Source: G963663495 sp963663495 (lineage in GTDB: Bacteria > Bacteroidota > Rhodothermia > Rhodothermales > Bin80). Taken from it: a DNA stretch of 64,000 nt. The notes beneath the pieces are model-generated. The model saw only the letters and a program-made list of their open reading frames with translations, was not told the DNA's origin and did no database searches. The DNA is taken from positions 3,472,001 through 3,536,000 of the forward strand of contig OY760427.1 in assembly GCA_963663495.1 (NCBI GenBank), written 5' to 3'. The position numbers were made by a program, and so were the translations under genes. This document shows positions 63,780-64,000 of the stretch, one piece after another (the first letter of the stretch is position 1; the number at the start of each line of letters is the position of its first letter).

Positions 63780-64000
63780 ATGCGGATTGTAGAGGATACA
63801 CAGTTTAAGCTCGGGCAGGTCCGCATTGAAGAGATGACCTTCCACCCCAAAGACCGGGACGATATACCGGGAGCGCTACAAGGTCTGCAGCACCTGTATT
63901 GCGACCCAACGGCTCGGCAGAAGCTTTGAGATCCTGGAGAAGCAGTTGCTTCCGAATATTGATTTGCAGCGTGGTCGTCCGGGGATGGCACTTTGGCGCG
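63780..64000 (+). pseudogene. ISNCY-like transposase, frameshifted and cut by window edge
   Basis: Begins MRIVEDTQFKLGQVRIEEMT, then KDRDDIPGALQGLQHLYCDP, the N-terminal pattern of ISNCY-type transposases. A TGA at 63927-63929 ends the frame, but a shifted frame continues FEILEKQLLPNIDLQRGRPG and MALWR, the expected next block. So a single-base indel near 63920 breaks the gene. The rest lies outside the window. Confidence 0.75.

Overview
The window looks like chromosomal DNA of a moderate-GC Gram-negative member of the Bacteroidota/Rhodothermota, most likely the Rhodothermia. The clues are the S6-S18-L9 cluster without ssb, an HU gene followed by an HU-like/SPOR membrane protein, a subtilase ending in a FlgD-like type IX secretion sorting domain, a CBM9/DUF5916 outer-membrane protein, a TonB-plug-like lipoprotein, a gluconate dehydrogenase subunit-3-like Tat protein and an LptB-OstA-LptC run. 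The lineage is inferred from gene content only. The genome is rich in insertion sequences: about a third of the window is mobile DNA or its debris.

Layout. 1-3083: holin-like envelope genes and a redoxin/LuxE/LuxC operon (minus strand). 3172-5287: IS66 debris interrupted by a Tn5-like IS4 element. 5791-8733: secreted subtilase. 9041-17208: IS graveyard with an amidohydrolase remnant, a truncated Panacea gene, IS66 tnpC debris, two copies (A and B) of an unusual IS256-like element, an IS1634 end and a decapitated two-TM protein. 17534-23004: penicillin acylase, ParA, Maf, FolB, a PfkB kinase and a small membrane protein. 23078-25442: frameshifted IS1634. 25631-27087: a tnpB element. 27115-42040: dense housekeeping genes (HU, SPOR, SIS isomerase, ROK kinase; aminotransferase, GdhA, DsbD, L9, S18, S6, RF1, DAHP synthase, the Lpt genes, tRNA-Gly). 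42285-51636: a second accessory island. 51747-55733: a large Eco57I-type restriction-modification enzyme. 56097-59451: a three-gene ATP-grasp/alpha-E/transglutaminase operon. 60743-63058: the DUF5916 protein. The window ends in a frameshifted ISNCY-like transposase.

Two mobile systems stand out. (1) An IS1595-family (ISXO2-like) network. One autonomous element, three 171-bp MITEs and the tnpB cores all share termini starting GGGAGTTATAT or close variants. A 3,705-bp compound transposon built from them sits in a DUF1828/DUF1829 gene with a perfect 8-bp target duplication (ATCTGTAA). It carries a 469-bp piece of the Eco57I-type gene and the C-terminus of a cytosine methyltransferase. The tnpB (RNA-guided nuclease family) genes therefore seem to travel inside DDE-type inverted-repeat elements, not IS200/IS605 elements. 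(2) The IS256-like element B (3,918 bp, perfect 9-bp target duplication) encodes, upstream of a normal transposase, a second transposase-like protein. It aligns without gaps across the catalytic core but has lost two of the three catalytic acidic residues. The internally deleted copy A keeps this protein and loses the transposase. Element B also carries about 1.4 kb of internally repeated non-coding DNA.

Target duplications, inverted repeats and alignments were read by eye; no database search was run.
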